A stretch of DNA of 64,000 nt from Sulfuricaulis limicola (GTDB lineage Bacteria; Pseudomonadota; Gammaproteobacteria; Acidiferrobacterales; Sulfurifustaceae), in contig NZ_AP014879.1 of NCBI RefSeq assembly GCF_002355735.1, positions 2,318,501 through 2,382,500 of the forward strand. The letters are read 5' to 3'. The translations under genes and the position numbers were made by a program. Every line of letters begins with the position of its first letter. Position 1 is the stretch's first letter. Shown piece by piece: positions 21,906 through 43,239 of the stretch. Below the pieces are notes generated by a model that saw only the letters and a list, made by a program, of their open reading frames with translations, did no database searches and had not been told where the DNA came from.

Positions 21906-22217
21906 TCAGGAAAGCTTGATTTCGACGTCCACGCCGGCCGCGAGGTCGAGTTTCATCAGGGCATCCACGGTCTTGTCCGTGGGCTCGATGATGTCCATGA
22001 TCCGCTTGTGCGTGCGCACCTCGAACTGGTCGCGTGATTTCTTGTCGCAATGCGGCGAACGGTTGAGCGTGTAACGCTCCACCTTCGACGGCAGCGGAAT
22101 CGGGCCGTGCACGAGCGCGCCGGTGCGCTTCGCCGTGTCGACAATTTCCGCCGCGGAACGATCGATCAGACGGTGATCGAAGGCCTTGAGGCGGATGCGG
22201 ATCTTCTGGTTAGCCAT
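21906..22217 (-). CDS. rpsJ: 30S ribosomal protein S10
   Basis: S10 serves the small-subunit head and also acts with NusB in transcription antitermination. The 103 residues include [20 protein letters not shown] and the conserved loop [20 protein letters not shown]. It is the first gene of the S10 operon but lies only 17 bases downstream of tuf, so it is probably read through from the str operon. Confidence 0.98.
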   Translation of the reverse strand: MANQKIRIRLKAFDHRLIDRSAAEIVDTAKRTGALVHGPIPLPSKVERYTLNRSPHCDKKSRDQFEVRTHKRIMDIIEPTDKTVDALMKLDLAAGVDVEIKLS

Positions 22218-22234
22218 ATTGCTTCGCTCGAATC

Positions 22235-23425
<1,191 letters not shown>

Positions 23426-23448
23426 GGGATGCCTCTATCTTGAATTAG

Positions 23449-25551
<2,103 letters not shown>

Positions 25552-25588
25552 GACAGAAATCCTCTATATATAAAGAACGGTTAAACTA

Positions 25589-26059
25589 CTACCAGCGGTA
25601 ATGCGAGAAGGCCTTGTTGGCCTCGGCCATGCGATGCACGTCTTCGCGCTTCTTCACGGCATTGCCGCGCTTGTCCGCGGCATCCATCAATTCATCCGCC
25701 ATGCGCGCCGCCATGGACTTGCCACTGCGGGTACGGGCGGCTTCCACCACCCAGCGCATCGCCAGCGCCATCTGACGTCCCGAGCGCACTTCCACCGGCA
25801 CCTGATAGGTGGCACCGCCGACGCGCCGGCTCTTGACCTCCACCAGCGGGCGCACGTTACCGAGGGCCTGATTGAACATCTCGATCGGGTCCTTCTTGCT
25901 GCGCTCGGCCATGGTGTTCAGCGCCCCATAGACGATTTTTTCGGCCGCGGCTTTCTTGCCGCTCTTCATCACCACGCTGATGAACTTGGCGACGGTCTCG
26001 CTGCGGTATTTCGGGTCCGGCGTGATTTCGCGCTTGGGGACCTCTCTGCGTCTCGGCAT
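25589..26059 (-). CDS. rpsG: 30S ribosomal protein S7
   Basis: S7 nucleates the head of the small subunit and, in E. coli, represses the str operon. The 156-residue protein begins [20 protein letters not shown]. It has the beta-hairpin region [20 protein letters not shown] near the E site and ends NKAFSHYRW. It lies nine bases after rpsL. Confidence 0.98.
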   Translation of the reverse strand: MPRRREVPKREITPDPKYRSETVAKFISVVMKSGKKAAAEKIVYGALNTMAERSKKDPIEMFNQALGNVRPLVEVKSRRVGGATYQVPVEVRSGRQMALAMRWVVEAARTRSGKSMAARMADELMDAADKRGNAVKKREDVHRMAEANKAFSHYRW

Positions 26060-26068
26060 AAATTCCTC

Positions 26069-26443
26069 TTACGTCTTCGGGCGCTTGGCGCCGTACTTGG
26101 AACGACCCTGCTTGCGATCGGCCACCCCGGCGGTGTCGAGTGAGCCGCGCACCGTGTGATAACGCACGCCGGGCAGGTCCTTGACGCGCCCGCCGCGGAT
26201 CAGCACCACGGAATGCTCCTGCAGGTTGTGCCCTTCGCCGCCGATATAGGTGATGACCTCGTATCCGTTGGTGAGCCGCACCTTGGCCACCTTGCGGAGC
26301 GCCGAGTTCGGCTTCTTCGGCGTGGTGGTGTACACGCGCGTGCACACACCGCGGCGCTGCGGACAGGCCTCGAGGGCCGGCACCTTGCTCTTGCTCTTGA
26401 GGCGCCTGCGCCCCTTGGCTACCAATTGATTGATCGTCGGCAT
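26069..26443 (-). CDS. rpsL: 30S ribosomal protein S12
   Basis: S12 lies at the decoding centre. It is 124 residues long. The loop [20 protein letters not shown] and [20 protein letters not shown] are wild type at the lysines whose change gives streptomycin resistance, and the aspartate that is methylthiolated by RimO is present. It is the first gene of the str operon, 334 bases downstream of rpoC. Confidence 0.98.
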   Translation of the reverse strand: MPTINQLVAKGRRRLKSKSKVPALEACPQRRGVCTRVYTTTPKKPNSALRKVAKVRLTNGYEVITYIGGEGHNLQEHSVVLIRGGRVKDLPGVRYHTVRGSLDTAGVADRKQGRSKYGAKRPKT

Positions 26444-26610
26444 TTATCCGTGCTCTGTCGATTCAAAAAACACGAACCTCCGCCATGGCGGAAATTCGTG
26501 GATTAATTCGCCACCTAAAATACTTGCGCGGGCGGCGCCGAAGCCGCGGAGTCGCCCGATCGGCGTACTCGCGACGGCGCTTACTGAAATTCCCCGGGGG
26601 CTTCAACAAA

Positions 26611-26640
26611 GACAGGCCGGCGGTTGACCGGCCTGTTCTT
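26611..26640 (-). terminator. hairpin upstream of the str operon
   Basis: Minus-strand order is AACAGGCCGG, a loop of about ten bases, and CCGGCCTGTC followed by TTTGTT. The ten-pair stem (one G-T) with a moderate T run fits an intrinsic terminator or attenuator between rpoC and rpsL. Confidence 0.6.
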
Positions 26641-26695
26641 GAGGGGCGCGATTCTAGGGAGTCACCCCTTATGTGTCAAGCCATTACCGAATTTT

Positions 26696-26762
26696 TATGG
26701 CCATTTTCCGGGACTTTCTGACGCACCCCCCCGCCTTGGGGTCCCGGAAAATCACGGCCATA
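26696..26762 (-). repeat. long inverted repeat just after rpoC
   Basis: Arms 26696-26714 and 26741-26762 pair over 19 bases with a three-base bulge, around a 26-base loop. The inner 12 bases (ATTTTCCGGGAC) are a perfect match. It begins 16 bases beyond the rpoC stop. There is no T tract directly after it, so an RNase processing site or a protected 3' end is as likely as termination. Confidence 0.7.
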
Positions 26763-26777
26763 CCGGCCCGGCGGGTT

Positions 26778-30995
<4,218 letters not shown>

Positions 30996-31067
30996 GGTAT
31001 CTTCTCCTGCAAACTGTTGCGCTAAGTATTCGTAAAATTCCGGTTCCGGCCTGATCGAGCCCGGGGC

Positions 31068-35162
<4,095 letters not shown>

Positions 35163-35238
35163 GTTTCCTCGACTCTCTATAAGAGAAACAGCGTCACGGA
35201 CCGGTACAACCGACGACGTTTACTTGAAACACGGGACA

Positions 35239-35265
35239 GCGCCGGCGGCATTACACCACCGGCGC
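35239..35265 (-). promoter_or_regulatory. attenuator-like hairpin between rplL and rpoB
   Basis: A ten-pair GC stem with one mismatch (35239-35248 with 35256-35265, seven-base loop) lies in the 167-base rplL-rpoB spacer. No T run follows. In E. coli the same spacer carries a partial terminator and an RNase III site that lower rpoBC expression relative to rplJL; this hairpin probably serves the same end. Confidence 0.55.
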
Positions 35266-35329
35266 AACCCGCATGGACTGCGCACAGATTCACCCGCCGA
35301 CAACGGATGAACCGCCAACCTGCACCAGG

Positions 35330-35704
35330 TTACTTGAGCTCAACCTTGGCGCCGGCGGCCTCGAGTTCCTTCTTCATCTTCTCGGCGTCGGCCTTGGGCA
35401 CGGCTTCCTTCACGGTCTGCGGTGCGCCTTCCACCAGGTCCTTGGCTTCCTTCAGACCCAGGGTGGTCACGGCACGGACGGCCTTGATGACAGCAACCTT
35501 GTTGTCGCCCGAAGCGGTCAGGATCACGTCGAATGCGTCCTTGGCTTCGGCCGGGGCCGCGGCAGCGGCGGCGGCCGGGGCGGCCACGGCAACGGCGGCG
35601 GCGGAAACGCCGAACTTGGTTTCCATTTCCTTGATCAACTCGGACAGCTCCAGCACTGACATGCTGGAAATGGTATTAAGAATCTCTTCTTTCGAAACGG
35701 CCAT
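35330..35704 (-). CDS. rplL: 50S ribosomal protein L7/L12
   Basis: L7/L12 forms the multi-copy stalk that recruits translational GTPases. The 124 residues comprise an N-terminal dimerisation domain, an Ala/Pro hinge ([20 protein letters not shown]), and the C-terminal factor-binding domain with [20 protein letters not shown]. The very Ala-rich hinge is typical. It lies 42 bases after rplJ. Confidence 0.98.
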   Translation of the reverse strand: MAVSKEEILNTISSMSVLELSELIKEMETKFGVSAAAVAVAAPAAAAAAAPAEAKDAFDVILTASGDNKVAVIKAVRAVTTLGLKEAKDLVEGAPQTVKEAVPKADAEKMKKELEAAGAKVELK

Positions 35705-35746
35705 GATGAAATCTCCTGAATAAAGTCTTGAAAATATATTGATCGG

Positions 35747-36274
35747 TCAGGCGGCGCTGGCCTTGGCATCGCGCACGGCGGCCAGGGCCCGTACGAACTT
35801 CGCCGGGACCTCGTTCAAGGTCTGGACGAACTTCTGGACCGGCGCCTGCATGGTGCCGAGGAGCTGTGCCAGCAATTGCTCGCGTCCGGGCAGAACGGCC
35901 AAGGCCTTGATCTGCTCCAGGGACATAAGCTTGCCGCCCATGGCGCCGGCCTTGATCTTGAGCGCCGCGTTGTCTTTGGCGAACTCGCTCAGGATCTTGG
36001 CCACCGTCACGGGATCGGACGACACCGCGAACGCCAGCGGACCAACCATCTGGTCCTGGAGGCATTCGAAGCTCGTCCCTTGCACGGCGCGCCGGGCGAG
36101 TGTGTTCTTCACGACGCGCAGATAGACCTTGCCGTCATGCGCCTTGCGGCGCAACGTGGTCATCTGGGCAACGGACAGCCCACGGTACTCGGCCAGCACT
36201 GCCGCCTGCGCGTCCGTCAGCTTCCCGGACACCTCGGCGACCACCGCCTTTTTATCGTCTAATGTCAGACTCAT
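35747..36274 (-). CDS. rplJ: 50S ribosomal protein L10
   Basis: L10 anchors L7/L12 dimers to the ribosome and with them represses its own mRNA. It has 175 residues from MSLTLDDKKAVVAEVSGKLT. I chose the ATG at 36274, which has a strong GGAGGT eight bases upstream. A GTG three codons earlier lies at the Shine-Dalgarno and is unlikely. The C-terminal helix that binds the L7/L12 dimers is present. Confidence 0.97.
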   Translation of the reverse strand: MSLTLDDKKAVVAEVSGKLTDAQAAVLAEYRGLSVAQMTTLRRKAHDGKVYLRVVKNTLARRAVQGTSFECLQDQMVGPLAFAVSSDPVTVAKILSEFAKDNAALKIKAGAMGGKLMSLEQIKALAVLPGREQLLAQLLGTMQAPVQKFVQTLNEVPAKFVRALAAVRDAKASAA

Positions 36275-36502
36275 ATGAGTCACCTCCGATTGCTACATCA
36301 CTAAGGCAACGGCGACCTTTTCAGGAGGTAATCCTGTGTCGGGCACACCGTCTGCGCAGGCAGTTTCCATTAAGCTTCGGCGTTAACCACTCACCTCGGC
36401 GCCTGCGGTCTTTGACTTCGCTGCACACCAAACTGCGGCGCGCAGCGTCCCAAAGTCACTTATGAACGCGGTTGGCAAGCCAACCGCGTTACAACAATTT
36501 AA
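36275..36502 (-). promoter_or_regulatory. rplJ leader, probable L10 autoregulatory region
   Basis: The 228-base rplA-rplJ spacer has no gene. It starts with a perfect 12-pair hairpin with a two-base loop (36465-36476 with 36479-36490), without a T run. The rest is rich in short complementary segments. Length and position match the L10 leader of gammaproteobacteria, where L10-(L7/L12) binds to repress translation; the fold itself was not verified. Confidence 0.5.
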
Positions 36503-37186
36503 TTACAATCCCGACGTGTCCAGGCGGATGCCCGGGCCCATCGTGGTGGATAGCGTCACCTTCTTCAGGAACACGCCCTTGGCGGTCGCGGGCTTGACCT
36601 TGTTCAGCGCCGCCATCAGCGACAGGAAATTCTCCTTGAGCGCGTCCACCTCGAACGAGGCCTTGCCGATGGCGCAGTGCACCAAGCCGGCCTTGTCGGT
36701 GCGGAACTGGACCTGACCGGCCTTGGCGCTTTCAACCGCCTTGGCCACGTTGGGCGTCACCGTGCCGACCTTCGGGTTCGGCATCAGTCCGCGCGGGCCG
36801 AGGATCTGGCCCAGCTGACCGACGACGCGCATGGCCTCGGGCGTGGCAATGGCGAGGTCGAAATCGATCTTGCCCTGCTTGATGGTGTCCGCCAGGTCCT
36901 GGAAACCGACGATGTCGGCGCCGGCCTTTTTGGCGGCTTCGGCGGCGACACCTTCGGCGAATACCGCCACGCGCACCTTCTTGCCGGTGCCGCGCGGCAT
37001 GACGGCCGTACCGCGCACGTTCTGTTCCGACTTCTTGGCGTCGACGCCGAGATTGATGGACACGTCCACCGATTCGTCGAACTTGGCGCTGGCCGTCGTC
37101 TTGAGAATCTTCAATGCTTCGTCGAGCGGATAATTCTTCATCCGGTCCACTTTCGCGAGCTGGGCTTTCAGGCGTTTACCGGCCAT
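36503..37186 (-). CDS. rplA: 50S ribosomal protein L1
   Basis: L1 is the mobile stalk at the E site and, in E. coli, represses the rplKA mRNA. The 227-residue two-domain protein has the family motif [20 protein letters not shown] and the start [20 protein letters not shown]. One base separates it from rplK. It ends [11 protein letters not shown]. Confidence 0.98.
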   Translation of the reverse strand: MAGKRLKAQLAKVDRMKNYPLDEALKILKTTASAKFDESVDVSINLGVDAKKSEQNVRGTAVMPRGTGKKVRVAVFAEGVAAEAAKKAGADIVGFQDLADTIKQGKIDFDLAIATPEAMRVVGQLGQILGPRGLMPNPKVGTVTPNVAKAVESAKAGQVQFRTDKAGLVHCAIGKASFEVDALKENFLSLMAALNKVKPATAKGVFLKKVTLSTTMGPGIRLDTSGL

Positions 37187-37187
37187 G

Positions 37188-37619
37188 TCACACCCCCTCG
37201 CATTCCACGCCCATCTGGCGTGCGCTGCCCGCGATGATTTTCACCGCGGTATTGAGATCGTAACAATTGAGATCGGGCATCTTGATCTTGGCGATTTCCT
37301 CGATCTGCTTGCGCGACAGCTTGCCGACCTTCTCCTTGAGCGCGTTGCCGCTGCCGGACTCGAGCCCGAGCGCCTTCTTGATCAGCACCGACGCCGGCGG
37401 CGTCTTGGTGATGAAGGTGAAGCTCTTGTCGCTGAAGGCCGTGATGATGACCGGAATAGGCATGCCCTTTTCCATCTTCTGGGTCGCTGCATTGAACTGC
37501 TTGCAGAACTCCATGATGTTCAGGCCATGCTGACCGAGCGCCGGTCCCACCGGCGGGGACGGATTGGCCGACCCGGCCGGTACCTGCAACTTGATGTACG
37601 CCGAAACTTTCTTTGCCAC
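37188..37619 (-). CDS. rplK: 50S ribosomal protein L11
   Basis: L11 lies at the base of the L7/L12 stalk in the GTPase centre and is needed for RelA activation and thiostrepton action. The 143-residue protein includes the proline-rich [20 protein letters not shown] and the C-terminal rRNA-binding domain with [15 protein letters not shown]. Start [12 protein letters not shown] is canonical. A 128-base A+T-rich palindromic spacer separates it from nusG. Confidence 0.98.
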   Translation of the reverse strand: MAKKVSAYIKLQVPAGSANPSPPVGPALGQHGLNIMEFCKQFNAATQKMEKGMPIPVIITAFSDKSFTFITKTPPASVLIKKALGLESGSGNALKEKVGKLSRKQIEEIAKIKMPDLNCYDLNTAVKIIAGSARQMGVECEGV

Positions 37620-37675
37620 AATTTACTCCTTACGGGTGCAAGCGGCTGTTGTCAGCCTCCCCGCGGTTACTTCGA

Positions 37676-37740
37676 GTTAAAAGTGAAAAGTTAAAAGTAC
37701 AAAGTGAAAAACCATTCACTTTTCACTCTTCACTTTTCAC
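37676..37740 (-). repeat. AGTGAAAAGT/ACTTTTCACT palindromic spacer
   Basis: The nusG-rplK spacer contains several copies of the word GTGAAAAGT on one side and its complement ACTTTTCAC on the other, forming a long imperfect hairpin. It is A+T rich against GC-rich neighbours. It could be an intergenic palindromic repeat or a weak terminator; no protein could be encoded. Confidence 0.55.
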
Positions 37741-37747
37741 TGCCTTC

Positions 37748-38281
37748 CTACGCCTTCTCGACCTGACTGAACTCCAGCTCCACCGGCGTCTGGCGTCCGA
37801 AAATCGACACCGACACCTTGAGCTTGTTCTTTTCGTAATTGACGTCCTCGACCGTGCCGTTGAAATCCTGGAACGGACCGTCGATGACGCGCACCTGCTC
37901 GCCGGCCATGAACGAGAATTTCGGGCGCGGTTTCTCCACGCCTTCCTGCACCTGCCGCAGGATCGCCTCGGCCTCCTTGTCGGTGATCGGCGTCGGCTTG
38001 CTGCCGGAACCGCCGATGAAACCGCTCACCTTGGGCACGTCCTTCACGAGGTGCCAGGTTTCGTCGTCCATTTCCATTTTCACGAGCACGTAGCCCGGGA
38101 AGAACTTGCGTTCGCTGGTGCGTTTCTGGCCGCTTTTCATTTCCACGACCTCTTCGGTCGGCACCAGGATCTCGCCGAACTTCTCTTCCATGCCGGCGTT
38201 GCGGATGTGCTCCTTGAGCGAGCGCACCACGGCCTTCTCGAAGCCGGAATAGGTGTGCACCACGTACCAGCGCATCGTCAT
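37748..38281 (-). CDS. nusG: transcription termination/antitermination protein NusG
   Basis: NusG binds the RNA polymerase clamp and couples it to Rho or to ribosomal S10. The 177-residue protein has the NGN domain ([20 protein letters not shown] and [20 protein letters not shown]) and a C-terminal KOW domain beginning near [20 protein letters not shown]. It lies 13 bases after secE, as in E. coli. Confidence 0.98.
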   Translation of the reverse strand: MTMRWYVVHTYSGFEKAVVRSLKEHIRNAGMEEKFGEILVPTEEVVEMKSGQKRTSERKFFPGYVLVKMEMDDETWHLVKDVPKVSGFIGGSGSKPTPITDKEAEAILRQVQEGVEKPRPKFSFMAGEQVRVIDGPFQDFNGTVEDVNYEKNKLKVSVSIFGRQTPVELEFSQVEKA

Positions 38282-38294
38282 CGAATTTCCGCTC

Positions 38295-38636
38295 CTATCC
38301 CGTAACCACTCTGACTATCTTGTGCAGGCCCCAGTCGATCACCCACATGTAAACCGCCACCAGGATCACCATGACGAACACGATCAGCGTCACCTGCATG
38401 GTTTCCTTCCGGGCCGGCCACACGACCTTGCGCAATTCAAGACGCGCACCCTTGGTGAACTCCCAGGTACTGCGTCCGAACGCCGTCGGCGCGACGACAA
38501 TCACCGCCAGCACGGCCGCCGCCAGTACGATGGCGACCTGGACCAGGGCCGGTTTGTCGCCGAAGTAATAGAAACCCCCGATGCCGCCTGCCACGATCAG
38601 CACCGCGAGTATCAGTTTCAGTTTGTCCGCTGTCAC
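38295..38636 (-). CDS. secE: protein translocase subunit SecE
   Basis: SecE clamps the SecY channel. The chosen GTG at 38636 gives 113 residues with three predicted membrane segments and the conserved cytoplasmic [20 protein letters not shown] motif. AAGGA lies eight bases upstream of the GTG. A longer frame would extend into tRNA-Trp and is rejected. The E. coli-like three-segment form is expected for gammaproteobacteria. Confidence 0.93.
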   Translation of the reverse strand: MTADKLKLILAVLIVAGGIGGFYYFGDKPALVQVAIVLAAAVLAVIVVAPTAFGRSTWEFTKGARLELRKVVWPARKETMQVTLIVFVMVILVAVYMWVIDWGLHKIVRVVTG

Positions 38637-38663
38637 TACTAAATTCCTTCGTTGCCAGTCAAT

Positions 38664-38739
38664 TGGCAGGCCAGGAGGGTCTCGAACCCCCAACCTGCGG
38701 TTTTGGAGACCGCCGCTCTACCAATTGAGCTACTGGCCT
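38664..38739 (-). tRNA. tRNA-Trp(CCA)
   Basis: A 76-base cloverleaf with a seven-pair acceptor stem (AGGCCAG with CTGGCCT) and anticodon CCA in the loop CTCCAAA. The T arm is GGGGGTTCGAGACCC. The 3' CCA is encoded. It lies between tuf and secE, as in Pseudomonas. Confidence 0.97.
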
Positions 38740-38764
38740 AAAACGGTTTCAGGTTTCACGATTA

Positions 38765-38798
38765 AGGTTTCAGGTTCCCGACATGCAACCTGAAACCT
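38765..38798 (-). repeat. AGGTTTCAGGTT palindrome after tuf
   Basis: A perfect 12-pair inverted repeat (38765-38776 with 38787-38798, ten-base loop), with an additional direct copy of GGTTTCAGGTTT at 38745-38756. It lies in the 75-base gap between tuf and tRNA-Trp. It may act as an mRNA processing or partial termination hairpin. Confidence 0.6.
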
Positions 38799-38814
38799 GT
38801 AACATGAAACACTT

Positions 38815-40005
<1,191 letters not shown>

Positions 40006-40070
40006 GGGATGCCTCTTTTATTTCTCGCTATGAGTTAAAAATGTGTTCTGCAATCACTTGTCAAAAAATC

Positions 40071-40146
<76 letters not shown>

Positions 40147-40171
40147 GATATTCAAAAAGCCCAGCCTGAAC

Positions 40172-40245
<74 letters not shown>

Positions 40246-40311
40246 TTTGGATGTTTGTTTATAGATGAACCCGCCCCGCCCTTCTTCGCACAGTTCATCT
40301 CGCCCCCAACC

Positions 40312-40396
40312 TGGTGGAGGGGGGTGGATTCGAACCACCGAAGGCAGAGCCGTCAGATTTACAGTCTGATCCCTTTGGCCGCTCGGGAACCCCTCC
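40312..40396 (-). tRNA. tRNA-Tyr(GTA)
   Basis: An 85-base class II tRNA starting GGAGGGGTTCCCGAGCGG, with anticodon GTA in ACTGTAAA and a long variable arm (GGCTCTGCC). CCA is encoded. It is the first gene after the promoter at 40416-40444. Confidence 0.97.
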
Positions 40397-40415
40397 GGAA
40401 AAAATGAAGCCGCAA

Positions 40416-40444
40416 ATTTTGCGGGAGTAACCCCGCATTGTCAA
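40416..40444 (-). promoter_or_regulatory. strong promoter of the tRNA-Tyr/Gly/Thr-tuf operon
   Basis: Minus strand TTGACA (40444-40439), 17-base spacer, CAAAAT (40421-40416), then a GC-rich discriminator (TTGCGGC). The perfect -35 and GC discriminator fit a growth-rate and stringently controlled stable-RNA promoter. It lies about 20 bases before tRNA-Tyr. Confidence 0.82.
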
Positions 40445-40489
40445 CCGATATCCTTGATTTTTTGAACAATCTCCCATGCTTCCCCGCGA

Positions 40490-42775
40490 CTAAGCGCCGC
40501 GGGACTGCTGGGTGCGGATAAGGTTCAGTGCCGAGCCGGCCTGGAACCAGGCGATCTGGTCTGAAGTCAGGCTGTGCAAGGCATAAAACCTCTCCTGACT
40601 GCCATCCGCATGGGCAATTTTGACCTCGATTTTCTGCCCGGGCGTCAGCTTATCGAGCCCCAGAATGGCCAGGCGGTCATCCCGGCGGATACGCTCGTAA
40701 TCCGCGGGATCGGCAAAGGTCAGCGGTAATACCCCCTGCTTTTTGAGATTGGTCTCATGAATCCGGGCAAAACTGCGCACCAGCACCACGCGGCATCCGA
40801 GATACCGGGGGCTCATGGCGGCGTGTTCGCGCGAGCTGCCCTCGCCGTAATTGCGGTCGCCCACCGCCACCCAGCCGAGCCCCCCGGCTTTATAGGCGCG
40901 GGCGATTTTTTGCAGCTCCTCGCCGGCCTGCCCGGTCAGGACGTTGAAACCGGTACCCGGCTTGTCGGTAAAGGCGTTTTCCGCCCCGGAGAACATGTTG
41001 TCGCTGATGCGATCGAGATGGCCGCGGAACTTGAGCCAGGGGCCGGCCGGTGAAATATGGTCGGTGGTACATTTGCCGCGCGCCTTCAGCAATACCGGCA
41101 GGTTCTGATAACCCGCGACCTTGTCCACCGGCTCGAACGGCTCAAGCAGGGCCAGGCGCTCGCTCTTGGGATTCACCGTCACGCTGGCCGAACCCGCCTG
41201 CTCCGCGGGCGCCACATAGCCGTCGCGGCCGGCGTCGAAGCCCTTGAGCGGCAGCTCGGCGGCGCTCGGCGCCTCGAGCTTGAGCAGGTTGCCGTCAAAT
41301 ATCACGCCCTCGTGGATCGGGTCGGAATCGAGCCGCCCGGTCAGGGCATAGGCCACCACCACCTCGGGGCTGGCGATAAAGGCATGCGTGCTCGGGTTAC
41401 CGTCGTTGCGCTTGGGGAAATTGCGATTGTATGAAGTCAGGATCGAGTTCTTCTCGCCCTTGGCGACGTCGCTACGCTCCCACTGGCCGATGCACGGCCC
41501 GCAGGCGTTGGCCAGCACCGTGGCGCCGATGGCCTCGAGATCGGCCAGCAGGCCGTCGCGCTCGATGGTGGCGCGCACCTGCTCCGAACCGGGCGTGACC
41601 ATGAGCGGCACGCGCGCCTTCAGGCCCCTGGCTTTCGCCTGGCGCGCGACATGCGCGGCGCGGCCGATGTCTTCATACGAAGAATTGGTGCAACTGCCGA
41701 TGAGGGTGGCCGTGAGCCCGGCCGGATAGTCGTGCGCGTGCACGTCGGCCGTCATGCGCGACACCGGGCGCGCCAGATCGGGCGTGTGCGGACCGACCAC
41801 GTGCGGTTCGAGCTGCGACAGATCGATCTCGACGATTTCGTCATAGTGCTTTTCCGGATGCGCCAGCACCTCGGCGTCGGCGGTCAGATGCTCGGCGAGG
41901 CTGGAGGCGAGGCTCGCGATCTCGGCGCGGCCGGTAGCGCGCAAGTAATCGGCCATGCGCTTGTCGAACGGGAACACCGACGTGGTCGCGCCCAGCTCCG
42001 CGCCCATGTTGGTCACGGTGGCCTTGGCGGTGCAGGAAAGCGATGCCGTGCCGTCGCCGAAATATTCGATGATCTTGTTGGTGCCGCCGGCTACCGTCAG
42101 CATGCCGGCGAGCTTGAGGATCACGTCCTTGCCGCTGGTCCAGCCCGAGAGTTTTCCCGTCAGGCGCACGCCGACGAGTTTCGGCCACAGCAGTTCCCAC
42201 GGCATGCCGACCATGACGTCCACGGCGTCGGCGCCGCCGACGCCGATCGCCAGCATGCCGAGACCGCCGGCGTTGGGCGTGTGCGAATCGGTGCCGATGA
42301 TGAGACCACCGGGAAAAGCATAATGCTCGAGGATCACCTGGTGGATGATGCCGGAACCCGGCTTCCAGAAACCCATGCCATAGCGGGCCGAGGCCGAGGC
42401 CAGGAAGTCGTAAACCTCTTTGTTCGTGCTCTCAGCCACCTCAAGATCTTTAATCGCGCCGACCTTGGCGCGGATAAGGTGATCGCAATGCACCGTGGTG
42501 GGCACCGCCGCCTCGCTCTTCCCCGCCGTCATGAATTGCAGAATCGCCATCTGCGCGGTGGCGTCCTGCATGGCCACGCGGTCGGGATGCAGCCCGACGG
42601 TGGTCTGGCCGCGCTCGGGCAGGCCGGCCGCCAGATCGGCCTTGTGCGCGAACAGGATTTTCTCTGCCAGCGTCAGCGGCCGGGCGGCACGGGCGCGCAC
42701 CGCGGCCATGCGTTCGGGCAGGGATTTATAGTAGTTGCGGACCGTGACGACCGCGTCAGCAGGAGTCTTTTCCAT
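40490..42775 (-). CDS. aconitate hydratase, mitochondrial-type
   Basis: Aconitase interconverts citrate and isocitrate with a [4Fe-4S] cluster. The 761-residue protein has the cluster cysteines in GSCTNSSYED and ANACGPCIGQW, and the segments VPTTVHCDHLI, KPGSGIIHQ, GTDSHTPNAGG and GVGGADAVDVM. These resemble mitochondrial aconitase (about 780 residues) more than the longer AcnA (about 890) or AcnB. The start at 42775 (MEKTPADAVVTVRNYYKSL) is preferred to an upstream extension without family similarity. It stands alone between the tRNA-Tyr promoter and a repeat-filled gap, breaking a normally contiguous tRNA array. Confidence 0.93.
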   Translation of the reverse strand: MEKTPADAVVTVRNYYKSLPERMAAVRARAARPLTLAEKILFAHKADLAAGLPERGQTTVGLHPDRVAMQDATAQMAILQFMTAGKSEAAVPTTVHCDHLIRAKVGAIKDLEVAESTNKEVYDFLASASARYGMGFWKPGSGIIHQVILEHYAFPGGLIIGTDSHTPNAGGLGMLAIGVGGADAVDVMVGMPWELLWPKLVGVRLTGKLSGWTSGKDVILKLAGMLTVAGGTNKIIEYFGDGTASLSCTAKATVTNMGAELGATTSVFPFDKRMADYLRATGRAEIASLASSLAEHLTADAEVLAHPEKHYDEIVEIDLSQLEPHVVGPHTPDLARPVSRMTADVHAHDYPAGLTATLIGSCTNSSYEDIGRAAHVARQAKARGLKARVPLMVTPGSEQVRATIERDGLLADLEAIGATVLANACGPCIGQWERSDVAKGEKNSILTSYNRNFPKRNDGNPSTHAFIASPEVVVAYALTGRLDSDPIHEGVIFDGNLLKLEAPSAAELPLKGFDAGRDGYVAPAEQAGSASVTVNPKSERLALLEPFEPVDKVAGYQNLPVLLKARGKCTTDHISPAGPWLKFRGHLDRISDNMFSGAENAFTDKPGTGFNVLTGQAGEELQKIARAYKAGGLGWVAVGDRNYGEGSSREHAAMSPRYLGCRVVLVRSFARIHETNLKKQGVLPLTFADPADYERIRRDDRLAILGLDKLTPGQKIEVKIAHADGSQERFYALHSLTSDQIAWFQAGSALNLIRTQQSRGA

Positions 42776-43239
42776 GCGAAATATCGGGAAAACCAGCTCG
42801 TGAAAGGGGCGGGATTGTAATTCATCGCGCGGGCTTAGGCCATGCCGCCCACCTGCCACTGCGACCAGACGGCTCTTTAATGAGGTCGCAATTTGCGACC
42901 TCATATTTTACAGACGAGGATATGAGTGGAGCTCGCAGAGGGGTGAGCCGGGGTTTTCGCGAGCGTCCAGTGGGTGAGCGGCGCTAGCCGCGAACGCCCG
43001 CCCAGGGATGGGCGGGCTGGGCTTCGTGCGAAGCAAGGATTGCGAAGCACGAAGCTCGCGCCGGCGCCCGGGATGAGAATCATTGCAAGCAATCTTGTCT
43101 TAGATTTATACCCACCGATGAAGAGTGGGCCGAGCTGGCGGCTTCTGCTGCGGAAGGCCTTTAAGCGACATGATCACCAAGCTGGTGCAGCCCCGTGGCG
43201 CTCACCCATGCCGCATGCGGCAGGGTGAACAGAGACTCG
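42776..43239. other. repeat-rich gap between aconitase and the C_GCAxxG gene
   Basis: This 464-base stretch has no credible gene. It holds structured repeat copy C (42941-43017) and a further inverted repeat GCTTCGTGC/GCACGAAGC (43021-43029 with 43047-43055). The remainder should contain the aconitase promoter, which I could not assign. Confidence 0.6.
42941..43017 (+). repeat. structured repeat family, copy C (decayed)
   Basis: Begins GGGTGAGCCGGGG on the plus strand and keeps GCGAGCGTCC, but the right arm of the first hairpin has diverged. A substitute GCGGC/GCCGC hairpin and the CGCGAACGCCC spacer follow. The last hairpin is intact (42996-43004 with 43009-43017, loop GGGA). Homologous to copies A, B and D. 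Confidence 0.72.

Larger units (their letters stand above)
26444..26777 (-). other. rpoC-rpsL intergenic region
   Basis: This 334-base gap holds no credible gene. It carries two inverted repeats annotated separately (26611-26640 and 26696-26762). It should also hold the str-operon promoter, but I could not identify a convincing -35/-10 pair. Confidence 0.6.
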
